From the NCBI GenBank assembly GCA_016874135.1, contig VGVE01000007.1, positions 1-64,000 of the forward strand: DNA of 64,000 nt, given 5' to 3'. The translations under genes and the position numbers were made by a program. The number at the start of each line of letters is the position of its first letter. Within the stretch, counting starts at the first letter, position 1. Below, in pieces: positions 8,533 to 17,738 of this stretch. A model generated the notes under the pieces. That model did no database searches. It was not told the origin of the DNA and saw only the letters and a list, made by a program, of their open reading frames with translations. Source of the DNA: Gammaproteobacteria bacterium (GTDB lineage Bacteria; Pseudomonadota; Gammaproteobacteria; Pseudomonadales; Azotimanducaceae).

Positions 8533-9948
8533 ATGCCAACCCTTGTACCGCTGATCCTCGCTGGAGGTTCAGGTACCCGATTGTGGCCATTGTCGCGGGA
8601 ACTTTTTCCCAAGCAGTTTCATGCGCTGTTTGGCGATCACTCCATGCTTCAGAGCACACTTCTGCGTGCGAAGGCGGTTACGGACACGGCACCCATCGTG
8701 GTGTGCAACGAAAGCCATCGGTTCCTCGTTGCCGAACAGTGTCGTGCCATCGGCATCGATTGCCTTTCGCTGATGCTCGAGCCCGAGGGTCGGAATACCG
8801 CTCCGGCGATTGCGCTGGCCGCCGAGCGGGCGCTCGAACTGGACCCTGAAGCGATCCTGCTGGTTCTAGCCTCAGATCACCTGGTGGATGACATCGCGGG
8901 ATTCCGCAATGTGGTCAGTGTTGCGACCGCCGCCGCGGCAACGAAGAAATTCGTCACCTTCGGCGTCAAGCCGGATCGCCCCGAGACGGGATACGGCTAC
9001 ATCGAATGCGCACGCGCCGACAGCAGTGCCCAACCGGTCGTTTCGTTCAAGGAAAAACCGGATGCTGCGACTGCGGCACGATACCTCGCGTCAGGCAAAT
9101 ATCTCTGGAACAGCGGCATGTTCGTGCTCCCCGCGCGGACCTATCTTGATGAGCTGTCGAAGCTGCATCCGGCGATATCCGGCGCCATTCACAGGGCCTG
9201 GAAGGAAGGCCGCGTTGACCTCGACTTCTTCCGGCCAGGTGCTTCTTTCCTCGAATCGCCGAGTGAATCAATTGATTACGCGGTCATGGAACATACGGAC
9301 CGGGCGATGGTCGTGGGCGCGAGTTTTCACTGGAACGACGTCGGCTCCTGGTCAGCGATCTGGGATGAGTCAGCTCAGGATCCTGAAGGCAATCACCTCG
9401 AAGGTGATGTCATTGCCTTGCAGACGCGCGATTCATATGTATTGGCGGGTGAACGCCTCGTTTCCACGATCGGGGTCAAGGATCTGGTGATCGTGGAAAC
9501 GGCGGACGCCGTCCTGGTTGCAGCGAAAGACCGGGTGCAGGATGTCAAGGATGTGGTTGCGAAGCTGAAAGCCCAGCAGCGGGAAGAACATTCGGTTCAC
9601 ACCGAGGTCTTTCGCCCCTGGGGCAGCTACGAGACCGTCGAAATCGGAAATGGGTATCTGGTCAAACGCATTACCGTAAAACCCGGGGCGGCTTTGTCCC
9701 TGCAGAAACATCACCACCGGTCGGAACACTGGATCGTGGTTCGCGGCAGTGCGGAAGTCGTGTGTGACGACAAGGTTTTCGTCCTCGCGGAAAATGAAAG
9801 CACCTACATTCCGCTTGGCTCCAAACACCGCTTGTCGAATCCAGGCCAGCTGCCACTGGTAATGATCGAGGTGCAGGTGGGTGGTTACCTCGGCGAAGAC
9901 GACATTGTTCGATTTGATGACGTCTACGGGCGTGTCAGCGCCGGCTGA
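8533..9948 (+). CDS. manC: Bifunctional mannose-1-phosphate guanylyltransferase / mannose-6-phosphate isomerase
   Basis: This 471-residue type II enzyme makes GDP-mannose for surface polysaccharides. The N-terminal nucleotidyltransferase has the signature LAGGSGTRLWPLSRELFPKQF at residues 9-29 and the FKEKPD motif in the middle. The C-terminal cupin isomerase domain has FRPWGSYETV, KPGAALSLQKHHHRSEHWIV (zinc-ligand histidines) and the late PLGSKHRLSNPG. The length fits the ManC/AlgA/XanB family. A ribosome-binding sequence GGGAG lies about 10 bp ahead of the ATG. It stands between yqeY and dnaG, where neither E. coli nor, as I recall, Pseudomonas has it, so it is a likely insertion into the block. 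Its products could feed the O-antigen machinery suggested at 14425. Confidence 0.94.
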   Translation: MPTLVPLILAGGSGTRLWPLSRELFPKQFHALFGDHSMLQSTLLRAKAVTDTAPIVVCNESHRFLVAEQCRAIGIDCLSLMLEPEGRNTAPAIALAAERALELDPEAILLVLASDHLVDDIAGFRNVVSVATAAAATKKFVTFGVKPDRPETGYGYIECARADSSAQPVVSFKEKPDAATAARYLASGKYLWNSGMFVLPARTYLDELSKLHPAISGAIHRAWKEGRVDLDFFRPGASFLESPSESIDYAVMEHTDRAMVVGASFHWNDVGSWSAIWDESAQDPEGNHLEGDVIALQTRDSYVLAGERLVSTIGVKDLVIVETADAVLVAAKDRVQDVKDVVAKLKAQQREEHSVHTEVFRPWGSYETVEIGNGYLVKRITVKPGAALSLQKHHHRSEHWIVVRGSAEVVCDDKVFVLAENESTYIPLGSKHRLSNPGQLPLVMIEVQVGGYLGEDDIVRFDDVYGRVSAG

Positions 9949-10017
9949 TCACTGAATTCAGCCGGTTCCTCCCCGGGAGGGCTGTAGCGTCGCAGCGCCG
10001 AGGAGTAGTCTGGCCGC

Positions 10018-11727
10018 ATGGCCGGTCGTATTCCCCAGTCTTTCATCAATGAACTGCTTGCCCGCATCGACATTGTCGATGTGATCGATCCACGTGTTGC
10101 ACTGAAAAAAGCCGGCAAGGACTACAAAGCCTGCTGTCCGTTTCACGACGAGAAGACACCCTCGTTTACGGTCAGCCAGCAGAAACAGTTCTTTCACTGT
10201 TTTGGCTGTGGCATGAGTGGTACCGCGCTCACTTTTCTCATGGAGTACGAGCGGCTCGAGTTTGTCCCGGCGGTCGAAGCGCTCGCGGCGATTGCGGGTC
10301 TCGAGGTGCCGCGGGAAAACAGCACCCTGCAGCCGGCACCCGACGGCAGGCTCTACGAGGTCATGGAGCGGGCGCAGCGGTTCTTTGTCAGCCAGCTGAA
10401 GACTCATCAGGCCGCGATCGAATACCTGAAGAACAGAGGCGTTTCCGGCATCACTGCCCGCGATTTCGGAATGGGGTACGCGCCACCAGGGTGGAATAGC
10501 GTTGGTACCGCCCTCAACGATGTGCCAGAAACAACGTTGCTTGAACTCGGCTTGTTGTCGCGGAATGAGCAGGGCAGAGTCTACGACAAGTTTCGCGAAC
10601 GCATCATGTTCCCGATCCGGGATGTGCGTGGTCGGGTGGTCGGATTCGGTGGACGGGTTCACAAGCCGGAAGATGGCCCGAAGTACCTGAACTCTCCGGA
10701 GACACCAATCTTTCACAAAGGCCAGGAACTCTATGGCCTCTACGAAGCACGCCGGGCGATTCGCAAACTCGAACGACTGATCGTTGTCGAGGGTTACCTG
10801 GACGTCGTGTCAATGGTGCAGGCGGGTATGGCCAACTGTGTTGCGGCGTTGGGTACCGCAATCTCCACTGACCAGATGCGCAAGTTGTTCCGCTATGTTG
10901 ATGAAGTCACCTGTTGCTTTGATGGCGACCGCGCGGGACGCCAGGCTGCGTGGCGGGCGCTGGAAGCGACCTTGCCGATCCTCACGGAAGGGAAACGTTT
11001 GCGATTCACCTTTCTGCCAGAGGGTGAAGATCCTGACAGTTATGTGCAGAAGTTCGGCAAGCAGCGCTTCCTTGAACAACTGGACGGTGCCATCCCTGTT
11101 GTCGATCACCTTTTCGCGACACTCTCGCAAGGGCTCAACCTGAACAGCCTGGATGATCGCGCCCGATTGGCAAGTCTGGCGGCGCCACATATCGAGGCTG
11201 TTCAGCCCGGAATCCTCAAGCAGATGATGGCTGCCCACCTCCAGGGCCTTACCGGATCAAGATTGCCTTTAGCGGCTGTACCGGTGAGAGCCGCTCAAGG
11301 TCGTGTGCGCGAGCGCCCTTCAGCCCACAAACGCCTCGAGGAACAGCTCTACGGCCTTCTCTTGCGCAAACCCCACGTTGCCGTCGGCGTTGATCTCCCG
11401 CCGGTTTTCGAGGCGAGTAGCCCACTGGCGGTGATGATGGGCTATGTGCACAGCCATCCAGATGCTACGGGCGATGAGCTGCTTGCGCTGTGGATGGGGG
11501 ATAATTTGTACGATCGGTTCCTCGAACTTTCGTCGCGGACCTTGGTGGTTGACGACGACGTTGCGCTCAAGGCGGAATTTATCGAGTCAATTCAGAGGCT
11601 TGCTAATAGCCGACAGCGAGAATCGCGCAGACTGATGTTGCAGGAAATCCGTCAGGAACCCTCCGTGGACGCGCTCCGTAGGCTACAGGCCTCGCGCGAG
11701 CCGCTCGACCAACCACCGGTGGAGTAG
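10018..11727 (+). CDS. dnaG: DNA primase
   Basis: DnaG makes RNA primers at the replication fork and works with DnaB helicase. The 569-residue frame has the N-terminal CHC2 zinc finger (CCPFHDEKTPSF ... FFHCFGCG, residues about 40-65), the RNA polymerase core with FPIRDVRGRVVGFGGR, the Toprim motif EGYLDVVSMVQAG and the CFDGDRAGRQAA metal-binding segment. The C-terminal third is the weakly conserved DnaB-binding domain. Slightly shorter than E. coli DnaG (581). It is followed by a 306-bp gap before rpoD. Intact. Confidence 0.97.
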   Translation: MAGRIPQSFINELLARIDIVDVIDPRVALKKAGKDYKACCPFHDEKTPSFTVSQQKQFFHCFGCGMSGTALTFLMEYERLEFVPAVEALAAIAGLEVPRENSTLQPAPDGRLYEVMERAQRFFVSQLKTHQAAIEYLKNRGVSGITARDFGMGYAPPGWNSVGTALNDVPETTLLELGLLSRNEQGRVYDKFRERIMFPIRDVRGRVVGFGGRVHKPEDGPKYLNSPETPIFHKGQELYGLYEARRAIRKLERLIVVEGYLDVVSMVQAGMANCVAALGTAISTDQMRKLFRYVDEVTCCFDGDRAGRQAAWRALEATLPILTEGKRLRFTFLPEGEDPDSYVQKFGKQRFLEQLDGAIPVVDHLFATLSQGLNLNSLDDRARLASLAAPHIEAVQPGILKQMMAAHLQGLTGSRLPLAAVPVRAAQGRVRERPSAHKRLEEQLYGLLLRKPHVAVGVDLPPVFEASSPLAVMMGYVHSHPDATGDELLALWMGDNLYDRFLELSSRTLVVDDDVALKAEFIESIQRLANSRQRESRRLMLQEIRQEPSVDALRRLQASREPLDQPPVE

Positions 11728-12033
11728 TCCGCTTCGCAGGCTCCGGGAGACGGGCGTGTGAGTTGGTCCTTGCCGCGCCGATTCCCGGCTGGCTAGAATG
11801 CGCCACTCTCGCCGGGCACGGTAAAGTACCTCACGGCTGAGCCACTCATAAAAACGCGCTCACAATACGCCAGGTAACGCCCCTTCCAGCGCCGGCCATT
11901 TCGGACATGGTTTAACGGCCATGTCTTGATCGCGCTTGTGCGTCAGTCGCTAACCCGAAAAATATTTTTTAACACGGTTCACCGATTGTTTTCCCAATGG
12001 TTTTTCCAAAGTGTTTTTCCTAACTGAGGTGCC
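11728..12033 (+). other. dnaG-rpoD intergenic leader region
   Basis: This 306-bp stretch has no credible gene. It contains a promoter candidate at 11770-11799 and a long leader leading to rpoD. The last 60 bp are AT-rich (AAAATATTTTTTAACACGG at about 11958-11976), unlike the surrounding coding DNA. I saw no clear rho-independent terminator for dnaG. Confidence 0.5.
11770..11799 (+). promoter_or_regulatory. Sigma-70 type promoter candidate upstream of rpoD
   Basis: TTGCCG and TAGAAT are separated by 18 bp. If used, the transcript would carry a leader of about 225 nt before rpoD. A separate rpoD promoter near the dnaG end is usual in gammaproteobacteria. Found by eye only. Confidence 0.55.
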
Positions 12034-13881
12034 ATGAGTAATTCAGCAGTCAGTTCGCAGCAATCCCGCCTCAAGGAGTTGATTGCCAAAGGCAAGGAGC
12101 AGGGCTTCCTGACGTACGCGGAGGTGAATGACCATCTGCCGGACGACATATCCGATCCGGAGCAGATAGAAGACATCATCCGCATGATCAACGACATGGG
12201 CATCACGGTGTATGAAGCTGCACCCGATGCCGATGAATTGCTCACCACCGAAGAAAACACCGCCGATGAACTGGCAGCGGAAGAAGCTGCTGCGGCGCTG
12301 GCTGCAGTTGAAACGGAAGCAGGCCGAACCACTGACCCAGTGCGTATGTACATGCGCGAAATGGGTACCGTCGAACTGCTGACGCGCCAAGGCGAAATCA
12401 CAATTGCGAAACGCATCGAAGAGGGTATTCGAGACATGCTCTCTTCGGTTGCCGGTTATCCGGGTACCGTGGATTACCTGCTCAATACTTACGAGGAAGT
12501 TACCGCCGAAAACAAGCTCGGTGATTTGCTGATTGGTTACCTCGATCCGACCGATGATGTACCGGAAGCCACGCAAGTGGTGCCGATAGCGAACGAGAAT
12601 GCGTCCGACGACGAGCTGGCGGAAGAAGAGGAAGAGGGTGAGAAAGGCCCGGATCCGGTAGAGGCCAAGCGTCGATTCACGATCCTCAAGAAGCAGTGGG
12701 CGAAAACCCAGAAAGCCATCAAGGAACATGGCATCGAAAGCAAACAGGCGAAAGTTCAGATGGAACAGCTCGCCATCGACTTTTCACCATTCAAGCTGGT
12801 GCCGCGCCATTTCGACGAGATCATCGACATGCCGCGCCAGGGGCTCGCCATCGTGCGCAAGTACGAGCGCGTCATCATGAATCTGTGTGTGAAGCAGGCG
12901 GGCGTGCCACGCGACGCGTTTCGCCGCGCCTATGTTGGTAACGAAACGACTTCGACCTGGATCAACAAGCTGGCCAAAGCGAAAAAAGACTATTCGTCGC
13001 GCATCGAACTTTACCGCGAGGAGATCTCCCGGGCGCAGAAGCGGCTGAAATCCGTCACCAAAGACACCGGGCTCACCATTTCCGACATCAAGGACATCAA
13101 TCGCAATATGGCGATGGGTGAGGCGAAAGCGCGGCGGGCGAAGAAAGACATGGTGGAGGCGAACCTCCGCCTGGTGATTTCCATTGCCAAGAAGTACACC
13201 AATCGTGGTCTTCAGTTCCTTGACCTGATCCAGGAAGGCAACATCGGCCTCATGAAAGCGGTGGACAAGTTCGAATATCGTCGCGGATATAAGTTCAGTA
13301 CTTATGCCACGTGGTGGATCCGTCAGGCCATTACTCGATCCATTGCTGACCAGGCGCGAACCATTCGTATCCCCGTACACATGATCGAAACCATCAACAA
13401 ACTCAACCGCGTCAGCCGGCAGATGCTCCAGGAAATGGGTCGTGAACCGACACCGGAAGAGCTCGGTCAGCGTATGGAGATGCCGGAAGACAAGGTTCGG
13501 CGCGTTCTGAAGATCGCCAAAGAACCGATCTCGATGGAAACCCCGATCGGTGATGACGAGGACTCGCATCTTGGCGACTTCATCGAGGACATCACCATAG
13601 GTTCACCAATCGAACTGGCGACGGGTGAAGGTCTGCGTGAAGCGACACGGGAGGTCCTGGCGGGACTCACCGCCCGGGAAGCAAAGGTGCTGCGCATGCG
13701 CTTTGGCATCGATATGAACACCGACCACACACTCGAAGAAGTGGGCAAGCAGTTCGATGTCACACGCGAGCGTATTCGGCAGATCGAAGCCAAGGCGCTG
13801 CGCAAACTGCGCCATCCGAGTCGTTCTGAACACCTGCGTTCCTTCCTCGATGAATGGACGGAGAGTGGTCGGAGGCGCTGA
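12034..13881 (+). CDS. rpoD: RNA polymerase primary sigma factor RpoD (sigma-70)
   Basis: Housekeeping sigma factor of 615 residues. Region 1.1 is at the N-terminus ([26 protein letters not shown]) and region 1.2 has [11 protein letters not shown]. An acidic non-conserved insert lies around residues 190-215. Region 2 has [34 protein letters not shown] and the -10 recognition helix [19 protein letters not shown]. Region 3 follows, and region 4 has the helix-turn-helix [28 protein letters not shown]. The family-typical [11 protein letters not shown] end is present. SD-like GAGG precedes the ATG. It lies upstream of the intron-bearing tRNA gene, equivalent to the rpoD-ileX neighbourhood in E. 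coli. Confidence 0.98.
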   Translation: MSNSAVSSQQSRLKELIAKGKEQGFLTYAEVNDHLPDDISDPEQIEDIIRMINDMGITVYEAAPDADELLTTEENTADELAAEEAAAALAAVETEAGRTTDPVRMYMREMGTVELLTRQGEITIAKRIEEGIRDMLSSVAGYPGTVDYLLNTYEEVTAENKLGDLLIGYLDPTDDVPEATQVVPIANENASDDELAEEEEEGEKGPDPVEAKRRFTILKKQWAKTQKAIKEHGIESKQAKVQMEQLAIDFSPFKLVPRHFDEIIDMPRQGLAIVRKYERVIMNLCVKQAGVPRDAFRRAYVGNETTSTWINKLAKAKKDYSSRIELYREEISRAQKRLKSVTKDTGLTISDIKDINRNMAMGEAKARRAKKDMVEANLRLVISIAKKYTNRGLQFLDLIQEGNIGLMKAVDKFEYRRGYKFSTYATWWIRQAITRSIADQARTIRIPVHMIETINKLNRVSRQMLQEMGREPTPEELGQRMEMPEDKVRRVLKIAKEPISMETPIGDDEDSHLGDFIEDITIGSPIELATGEGLREATREVLAGLTAREAKVLRMRFGIDMNTDHTLEEVGKQFDVTRERIRQIEAKALRKLRHPSRSEHLRSFLDEWTESGRRR

Positions 13882-13984
13882 TCGGAGGTTGAGATCGCAG
13901 GCGCTGATCGGGGCTTTTCCGGCGCCCATTTGATAGCCTTGTACTTGTTTCAACTCCCGCACTTCATGTGCGGGAAAGAGATAC

Positions 13985-14362
13985 GGGCCTATAGCTCAGT
14001 TGGTTAGAGCGGTGGACTCATCTGCATGCGAGAGGCAGCAGCAGTGCAGCCAGCAGCAAAAAAGGTGCGCTCACGATCGAAAGGCGTGAGATGAACGGGA
14101 TGAATTCAGGGAAACCGTAGTAACGGTCGGGTTTTTCGACCCGCCGGTACCGGCAATCCTGAGCCAAGCCGGTGGTACACCACCGGAAGGTGCAGAGACT
14201 ACCTGAGGGGTGTGGTGATGCCACGAGACCCCTTCATGACAGGCAAGAGCGTCCCGCACCCCAAGCGAACATTCGCCGGGTGATGAGATAGTCCGCTCCC
14301 GCCGGAAACGGTGGGGTCAGTGAATCCATTGGTCCCAGGTTCGAGCCCTGGTGGGCCCACCA
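13985..14362 (+). tRNA. ileX: tRNA-Ile2 (anticodon CAU), split by a group I intron
   Basis: Joining 13985-14021 with 14323-14362 gives a 77-nt tRNA with encoded CCA. The acceptor stem is GGGCCTA/TGGGCCC, the D arm contains AGCTCAGTTGGTTAGAGC, the anticodon stem is GTGGA/TCCAT around the loop CTCATAA, and the T arm is CCAGG-TTCGAGC-CCTGG. Anticodon CAT could mean elongator Met, initiator Met or Ile2. The paired G1-C72 excludes initiator. Ile2 is favoured by C4-G69 and C5-G68, reported as TilS lysidine-synthetase determinants in E. coli, and by the location just after rpoD, where E. coli has ileX. The exon junction falls directly 3' of the anticodon, between positions 36 and 37. Elongator Met remains possible. 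Confidence 0.9.
14022..14322 (+). ncRNA. Group I self-splicing intron in the tRNA-Ile2 anticodon loop
   Basis: This 301-nt insert has the complete group I core. The 5' exon ends in T and the intron ends in G (omega-G), as group I splicing requires. The P-like element is AATTCAGGGAAACC (about 14103-14116) and Q is GGCAATCCTGAGCCAAGCC (14152-14170). R is GGTGCAGAGACTACC (14189-14203) and S is GAGATAGTCC (about 14284-14293); P7 forms by GACTA with TAGTC. Hairpins fit P5 (GGTCG/CGACC), P6 (CCGGTGG/CCACCGG), P8 (GGGG...CCCC with inner GGTG/CCAC) and P9 with a GAAA tetraloop. The core resembles the Azoarcus tRNA-Ile(CAU) intron (subgroup IC3, about 205 nt). There is no homing endonuclease frame. 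The extra length seems to lie in the 5' part and P8. Confidence 0.93.
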
Positions 14363-14424
14363 ATTTCAGTCACTGTTCCGGGGTAAGTAACGCCCGGCAC
14401 AATCATCAGGAGGACGAACTCCGC

Positions 14425-15600
14425 ATGGCTTCATTGCGTCTGTGGCCACGCGATCAGATCGAGTTCGCAGGCGCCCTGATCGTCGGTTGTTTTGCAGCGG
14501 TGCTGCTCCTCACATCGCAGAGCGGCGCCAGCGTGCTGACCTACGTGCTGACGCTTTTTGTGCTGTTCCGCGCGGCACAATGGAGCGATATCGCGAAAAC
14601 TGATCTGTTCATAATGATCGCTGCGCTTTTGTTTTATCTCTCGGTGTCGGTGTTCTGGTCGAGTGAATGGGAGTTGCGCGACTTCGGGTCTCATTTCGTC
14701 CGCTTCCTGCTCGTCAGTGCCTTCATCGTCGCTGTTGCGGAAGTACGATTGCGCGGCCAGATCCAGCGTTGGCTGCGCAGGACGCTGACGATCGTCGGTG
14801 GCGGTGCGATCTGCGCGGCCCTCATCAACCATCTGGTTTGGCCTCCTGCTGATGGCCGCCTCAACGGACTCGGTCAGCTCGACACGCACGTCATCGCCGC
14901 CCTTGTGTACGGCATCGTCGCAGTGCTCGCGCTGCAGGCCGTGCTGCGGGAACAGGGTGCGTTCTGGCGGGTCTCCGGAATTGTCACGATCCTGGTCGCT
15001 GCCTACGCAATCTGGGGTTCAGATTCTCGCAATGCGTGGGTGAGTGTGGTGTTTGGTCTGGCGATCCTGTTGCTCGCGGAGAAACTTGCGGACCGGCAAC
15101 GATTCGTCGCGAGCGTATTGTCAGTGGCGTTGCTCGGCGGTGTGATGCTGGTCGCGTTGTTTGTGATGGATGGTACCCGTGAACTGCTTCTGCCGAGAGG
15201 GACGAGCTTCAGACCAGAAATCTGGGACCAGGCCATGGCCCGCATCCTCGACGGTCACTTGCTGTTTGGTCTTGGCATCAACACGCCTAACGATTTTGAT
15301 CTGGAAGTAACCCACGTTCTCCATCCCCACAACCTCTATCTCTCGGTCCTGTACCAGGGCGGGCTCGTCGGCCTACTACTGTTTCTCGGTGTGCTATGGA
15401 AGACGATCATCGAACTCCTGCGTCATTACGACGACCCTGACGCCAAGCTCGCATTAGGCATCCTTGCGGCCGGATTGCCCGCCTACCTGCTCGACGGCCA
15501 TGAGCTTCTCGACAAGATCGGCTCCACCTGGTTCCTCATCTGGCTGCCAGTTGCCATCGCCGTTGGATTGCGCTGGTCGAGGTCTCTTCGCGAAACCTGA
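14425..15600 (+). CDS. O-antigen ligase / Wzy-type polymerase family membrane protein
   Basis: This 391-residue polytopic inner-membrane protein has about ten or more hydrophobic segments. The Wzy_C/WaaL-type features are DSRNAWVSVVFGLAILLL, the periplasmic loop with WDQAMARILDGHLLFGLGIN and the HPHNLYLSVLYQGGL motif typical of O-antigen ligases, followed by a terminal TM pair. Family members join O-antigen to lipid A-core or polymerise glycan on undecaprenyl carriers. The exact role cannot be read from sequence. I chose the ATG at 14425, preceded by AGGAGGA, rather than an ATG inside the intron at 14311. There are no glycan genes beside it, although GDP-mannose could come from manC at 8533. 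Confidence 0.8.
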   Translation: MASLRLWPRDQIEFAGALIVGCFAAVLLLTSQSGASVLTYVLTLFVLFRAAQWSDIAKTDLFIMIAALLFYLSVSVFWSSEWELRDFGSHFVRFLLVSAFIVAVAEVRLRGQIQRWLRRTLTIVGGGAICAALINHLVWPPADGRLNGLGQLDTHVIAALVYGIVAVLALQAVLREQGAFWRVSGIVTILVAAYAIWGSDSRNAWVSVVFGLAILLLAEKLADRQRFVASVLSVALLGGVMLVALFVMDGTRELLLPRGTSFRPEIWDQAMARILDGHLLFGLGINTPNDFDLEVTHVLHPHNLYLSVLYQGGLVGLLLFLGVLWKTIIELLRHYDDPDAKLALGILAAGLPAYLLDGHELLDKIGSTWFLIWLPVAIAVGLRWSRSLRET

Positions 15601-15608
15601 TCCGGCGT

Positions 15609-16097
15609 TCAGAAACGCAGGAGATCCGCTGTCAGGGTTTCGAGATCGACAATGCCAACGGCGTTGTAACCGGTCATGTGGCCCGCACACTCCCCGGGGT
15701 TGAAGATGAGGCGGTCGGCGGTGCGCTCGTGACGGTACACGTGGGTGTGCCCATGAACGACCAACGCATGGTGATCTTGCAGGGACGGTTTAATCTCCAA
15801 CGGATCATGCACCACCAGAATTCGACGGTCGTGCCAGTGCAGATCCAGTGGTGCTTCAAAGAACCGGAAACCCAGCTGTTGTGCGGCAGTTTCCAGGGCT
15901 TCGCGCTCGCCAACATCGTTGTTGCCGTACACACCCCACAGGGGCACACGCAGCGCGGCAAAGGTCTCGAGCGTCTTTGGTTGTGAAATATCACCGGTGT
16001 GAATCACACGTTCGACGCCAGACTCATTGAACAGTTCAACGATGCGGCGGACGTTCTTGAGGTTGTTGTGGGTGTCGCCGACAACTCCGATTCTCAT
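15609..16097 (-). CDS. YfcE/MJ0936-type metallophosphoesterase
   Basis: This 162-residue protein has the calcineurin-like phosphodiesterase motifs in order: GDTHNN (residues about 8-13), HTGDIS, GNND, HDP and VHGHTHV. These supply the ligands for a two-metal site. Relatives hydrolyse phosphodiesters in vitro; the physiological substrate is unknown. The ATG at 16097 (MRIGVVGDTHNN) was chosen over one at 16118, because the fold starts at this strand. It lies convergent with the O-antigen ligase-like gene (8 bp between stops) and downstream of the thiolase gene, separated by a terminator. Confidence 0.85.
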   Translation of the reverse strand: MRIGVVGDTHNNLKNVRRIVELFNESGVERVIHTGDISQPKTLETFAALRVPLWGVYGNNDVGEREALETAAQQLGFRFFEAPLDLHWHDRRILVVHDPLEIKPSLQDHHALVVHGHTHVYRHERTADRLIFNPGECAGHMTGYNAVGIVDLETLTADLLRF

Positions 16098-16116
16098 GGG
16101 TAAGAATCCCCTGCAC

Positions 16117-16142
16117 AAAAAAACGCCGGGTTTCCCCGGCGT
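16117..16142 (-). terminator. Rho-independent terminator of the DUF35-thiolase operon
   Basis: On the minus strand an 8-bp stem ACGCCGGG/CCCGGCGT with a 4-nt loop is followed by seven T. It lies 22 bp after the thiolase stop and 20 bp before the next minus-strand gene. Confidence 0.85.
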
Positions 16143-16163
16143 TTCTGCAGTGCCTTTTCAGGG

Positions 16164-17306
16164 TCAGACTTTTTCGAGGATATGGATGCCACACGCACTA
16201 CCAAGCCCGATCACGTGGGTCATGCCGATACGCGCGCCTTCGACCTGACGCTTGCCGGCTTCACCACGCAGGTGTGTGGATACCTCATAGATGTTGGCGA
16301 TGCCGGTAGCGCCAAGCGGATGCCCCTTGGAAAGCAGACCGCCGGAGACGTTCACCGGGATCTTTCCACCGAGTGCTACCGCACCAGTGTCGATCATGCG
16401 TCCGGCTTCACCGGGACCACAAAGGCCGAGGTTTTCGTAGTGCAGAATCTCTGCGGTGGCAAAACAGTCATGCAGTTCCACCAGATCGATGTCTTCAGCA
16501 CCGAGCCCTGCCATTTCGTAGGCCTTCTTCGCCGCGATACGCGTACAGGAATTCACGTCCGGCATGACGAGGTCACGTTCCTGCCATGGATCGGAAGTCA
16601 GTACCGAGGCGCGCACCTTGATGGCCCGTTTCATGAGCCCGAGTTCGCGGGCTTTTTTCTCGGATGCGATGACTGCCGCCGCGGAACCGTCGACGTTCAC
16701 TGAACACATCAGCTTGGTGTTCGGATAGGAGATCATCTCGGCGTTCATCACCATCTCAAGCGGTGTTTCCATCTGGTACATCGCTTTCGGATTGAGTGTG
16801 CTGTGGTGGTGGTTCTTCACCGATACCTTGGCAAACTGTTCGAACGTCGTGCCGTACTTGCGTGAATGTTCGAGCCCGGCTTCGGCAAAGACGGAAGGCA
16901 TGGTTCCGGAACCCAACAGACCTTCACGCGGGATACCGGTACCACCACCGGCACCGCCGAGCAGACCCTTGCCCATCTGTTCGACACCGACACAAAGCAC
17001 GAGGTCGTAGAGACCAGCCTTGACTGCAGCCCAGCCTTCCCGGAATGCGGTTGCGCCAGTGGCGCAGGCATTGGATACGTTGACGACCGGAATACCGGTC
17101 TGACCGATTTCCTGCAGTATGCGCTGGCCGACCATGCCAGCTGCCTGACCCAAGTTGCCACAGTAGAGCGCTTCCATGTCCTTGATGGTCAGGCCGCAGT
17201 CATCGAGGGCCATCAGAGCGGCCTGGGCGCCGATTTGCGGTACGGTGCGGTCCGGGAAACGCCCGAACTTGATCATGTCCACGCCAACAACATATGCATC
17301 AATCAT
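16164..17306 (-). CDS. Thiolase family protein (SCP-x/lipid-transfer type)
   Basis: This 380-residue protein has the thiolase fold. The nucleophile Cys lies in VNVSNACATGATAF (about residue 81), the later HDCFATAEILHYE gives the His typical of the SCP2/Ltp2-like branch, and GHPLGATG is near the C-terminus. That branch includes acyl-CoA thiolases and, when paired with a DUF35 protein, retro-aldolases of steroid side-chain breakdown. The partner DUF35 gene lies 12 bp upstream, so a thiolase-DUF35 complex acting on an acyl-CoA is likely. The substrate is not readable from sequence. It ends before a good terminator. No steroid or fatty-acid degradation genes flank the pair in the window. Confidence 0.85.
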   Translation of the reverse strand: MIDAYVVGVDMIKFGRFPDRTVPQIGAQAALMALDDCGLTIKDMEALYCGNLGQAAGMVGQRILQEIGQTGIPVVNVSNACATGATAFREGWAAVKAGLYDLVLCVGVEQMGKGLLGGAGGGTGIPREGLLGSGTMPSVFAEAGLEHSRKYGTTFEQFAKVSVKNHHHSTLNPKAMYQMETPLEMVMNAEMISYPNTKLMCSVNVDGSAAAVIASEKKARELGLMKRAIKVRASVLTSDPWQERDLVMPDVNSCTRIAAKKAYEMAGLGAEDIDLVELHDCFATAEILHYENLGLCGPGEAGRMIDTGAVALGGKIPVNVSGGLLSKGHPLGATGIANIYEVSTHLRGEAGKRQVEGARIGMTHVIGLGSACGIHILEKV

Positions 17307-17318
17307 GCTTGCGTCTCC

Positions 17319-17738
17319 TTAGGCGGATTTGGGTTGGAAAAAGTAGGACAGGTACGAATTGCCTTCCCGGTCCTTGCGGCCGAGGGCATCGGCAAAAACC
17401 ACATCAACCGGCATGTCGAACTTGATCTTCGCCGGATCCGGTTCGATGTTGATCAGGTTGCCTTTGATTGCGGTGCCGTCATCGAGATCGACGATCGCGC
17501 TGACATAAGGTACGGCGATGCCGGGAAATGAGCGGTGGACAATCGAGTAGGAATACAGCTTCCCGGAATTGGGCAGCCGTTTTGGCGCCATCTGATCGCG
17601 TGCGCCACACTTGGAACAAACCTGACGCACACCCAGGAATGTCGCCTTGCAGGCGCCACACTGATAGCCCTCGAGATAGGGCTCGCCACTTTCCGGGATC
17701 TTGAGATAGCTGACGGCTGGTAATGGCTTCGTACTCAA
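17319..17738 (-). CDS. DUF35 OB-fold / zinc-ribbon acyl-CoA-associated protein
   Basis: This 139-residue protein has an N-terminal zinc ribbon with CGAC and CSKC pairs (residues about 27-44) and a C-terminal OB fold (YSYSIVHRSFPGIAVPYVSAIVDLDDG). DUF35 proteins partner thiolase-like enzymes and help bind acyl-CoA. The start is a TTG at 17738, preceded at good distance by AGGGGGAG; no ATG or GTG gives a complete zinc ribbon. It is operonic with the downstream thiolase. Confidence 0.85.
   Translation of the reverse strand: MSTKPLPAVSYLKIPESGEPYLEGYQCGACKATFLGVRQVCSKCGARDQMAPKRLPNSGKLYSYSIVHRSFPGIAVPYVSAIVDLDDGTAIKGNLINIEPDPAKIKFDMPVDVVFADALGRKDREGNSYLSYFFQPKSA

Noticed and set aside
13956-13974. 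CCCGCAC/GTGCGGG hairpin as an rpoD terminator
   Set aside because: The stem is perfect, but no T-run follows on either strand and it lies only 10 bp before the tRNA, so its role is undecided.
14018-14224. Possible small protein or homing endonuclease inside the intron
   Set aside because: The frames there are short, lack LAGLIDADG, GIY-YIG or HNH motifs and are explained by the structured RNA core.
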